Of a stretch of DNA of 64,000 nucleotides, positions 62,879 through 64,000 are shown piece after piece. Source of the stretch: Planctomycetota bacterium. Lineage in GTDB: Bacteria > Planctomycetota > UBA1135 > GCA-002686595. The stretch is from the NCBI GenBank assembly GCA_002683825.1, contig NYUD01000072.1, forward strand, positions 1 to 64,000, read 5' to 3'. Below the pieces are notes generated by a model. The model saw nothing but the letters and a program-made list of their open reading frames with translations, had not been told where the DNA came from and ran no database searches. The stretch's first letter is position 1. Each line of letters opens with the position of its first letter. The position numbers were made by a program, and so were the translations under genes.

Positions 62879-64000
62879 TGCGATTCACGCCCGGCACCTG
62901 GATCTTCTCGCGCGTTCCATCGATCCATCGCACCTCGAGCGACTCGACCTTCGTGTGCTCTCCCAACCCGAAGTGCACGCGTGGATCGCTCGCCGAACAA
63001 TAGCTGTAGGCGCTGCGGACCTCGCGCAGGACGGTTCGGTCGGCGAGTCGGAGCGTGAGCGTGGCGCCCAGGGCGTCGCGCCCATGTTCGTCGAGCACGC
63101 GGACAAGGAGCCAGTTGCCGGAGGCTTCCACCGCATTGAAAAGGACGTACGCAGGTGCGTCCCGGTTTGCGACCACGATATCGACCCGCCCATCGTTGTC
63201 GAGGTCGCCGAACGCCGCCCCGCGCGAGGTATGAATGAGCGGCGGATACGTGCCCCCGCGCGGCGAGACCTCCTCGAAGGATCTAGGCCCTACTCCGCGG
63301 AAGAGAAGGTTCGGCTCCGCCAGAGCATCGTCGTCATCGTGCCCATCCACATCGCTCGCCACGCGACCGTTGGCCTGGTACAGATCCAACCTGCCATCGT
63401 TGTCGAAATCCGCCCAACCGGTCCCGAAGCGCGTGAAAGAGCGACTCACCGTGCCCAATCCCGAGATCGCGGTGATGTCGGTAAAGAACCCCCCGTCGTT
63501 CATGAAGAGCGAATCGGATTCGCGGCGCAGGTTGCTGACGAGCACGTCGAGGTCCCCGTCGTCGTCGATGTCCGCGGCGGTCACTCCCATCCCCGCCTTG
63601 GGCTTGCCGTCCTGGTCGATGGCGCAGCCCAAGAGCATCGCCTGGTCCTTGAAACGGCCGTTCCCCTGGTTCACCCACAGCTGATCCGGCCGCCCGTCGT
63701 TGGCGACGAAGATGTCGACCTGCCCGTCGCCCGTGAAGTCGCCGCACACGACCCCCAAGCCCGTTCCGAAGGCCGAACGAATCCCGGCCTCCTGGGAAAC
63801 ATCGCTGAAAGCGCCGCTCCCGTCGTTGCGGTAGAGCACGTCGACCGCGGGAGCGTTGTAGACCGCGGGAGCGCAGTAATCCCGTTGCCCGAGCGTGTTC
63901 CAGCAGTCCTTCTCCGTCCCCGTGGACCAGATCAGGTAGTTTGCGACGAAGAGGTCGAGATCGCCGTCCGCGTCGTAGTCGACGAAAGCGGCGCTGCTTG
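62859..64000 (-). CDS. FG-GAP/ASPIC-UnbV protein (copy 3), 5' end outside window
   Basis: The frame stays open from the track start (63839) to the window edge, encoding [17 protein letters not shown] and YCAPAVYNAPAVDVLYRND, so the N-terminus is cut off. The repeats (CGDFTGDGQVDIFVAND, AADIDDDGDLDVLVSN) and the terminal [18 protein letters not shown] match copies 1 and 2. A TPR partner, if any, would be upstream outside the window; the overlapping convergent sulfatase-TPR may play that role. Confidence 0.9.
   Translation of the reverse strand, partial: SSAAFVDYDADGDLDLFVANYLIWSTGTEKDCWNTLGQRDYCAPAVYNAPAVDVLYRNDGSGAFSDVSQEAGIRSAFGTGLGVVCGDFTGDGQVDIFVANDGRPDQLWVNQGNGRFKDQAMLLGCAIDQDGKPKAGMGVTAADIDDDGDLDVLVSNLRRESDSLFMNDGGFFTDITAISGLGTVSRSFTRFGTGWADFDNDGRLDLYQANGRVASDVDGHDDDDALAEPNLLFRGVGPRSFEEVSPRGGTYPPLIHTSRGAAFGDLDNDGRVDIVVANRDAPAYVLFNAVEASGNWLLVRVLDEHGRDALGATLTLRLADRTVLREVRSAYSYCSASDPRVHFGLGEHTKVESLEVRWIDGTREKIQVPGVNRIIELRR

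Overview
The window is a chromosomal segment of a GC-rich, Gram-negative-type bacterium. Genes are densely packed, often overlap by a few bases, and use GTG/TTG starts in several places. No tRNA, rRNA, IS element, prophage or CRISPR array was seen. The gene repertoire includes an ECF sigma factor beginning TTRWSVVL next to a zinc-ribbon/membrane Ser/Thr kinase, a DUF1800-DUF1501 pair, several TPR + ASPIC/UnbV (CRTAC1-like) pairs, Thr-type 'sulfatases', exosortase H with an IPTL-CTERM substrate, and a type II methionine aminopeptidase. This points to Planctomycetota or a related environmental lineage (Verrucomicrobiota, Acidobacteriota and Myxococcota are alternatives). That placement is inference from gene content; no marker rRNA is present.

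Region 1-20 kb: topA (5' end outside the window, with a Lys-rich repeat tail), a leucine-type dehydrogenase, a divergent Ser/Thr kinase, a lipoprotein, type II MetAP, a GT4 glycosyltransferase with an inserted domain, a TPR-UnbV-ABC exporter cluster, mutS, a COG3014-like/LpoB lipoprotein pair and an orphan TaqI-type adenine methyltransferase. A structured intergenic element with a terminator hairpin (candidate small RNA) lies at about 19.8 kb.

Region 20-45 kb: sugar epimerase, pckA, a MIP18/DUF59 protein, the kinase-ECF sigma pair, a 2OG-Fe(II) oxygenase, radical SAM protein, AsmA-like protein, DUF1294, an operon of a secreted protein + DUF1800 + DUF1501, two consecutive amidohydrolase-fold genes in which only one of three modules keeps its metal ligands, an SGNH hydrolase, a DoxX-like membrane protein, XdhC, a lipoprotein sulfatase-family enzyme and an ArsR/AHSA1 pair with an operator-like palindrome on the start codon.

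Region 45-64 kb: a SWIM-SNF2 helicase, clpB, dapA and pdxJ, then the most interesting block. This holds exosortase H (xrtH), its associated membrane protein, a single IPTL-CTERM substrate, an UnbV-TPR pair, a sigma-54-dependent response regulator with its histidine kinase, a sulfatase-TPR lipoprotein and a third, truncated UnbV gene. Two sequences match the -24/-12 sigma-54 promoter consensus with exact spacing: one upstream of the IPTL-CTERM gene and one upstream of clpB. Each has a large inverted repeat about 100 bp upstream of the predicted start of transcription, where enhancer-binding proteins normally sit. With the sigma-54 activator encoded 4 kb away, this suggests a compact, self-contained surface-protein sorting unit under sigma-54 two-component control, possibly sharing its mode of regulation with the ClpB chaperone.
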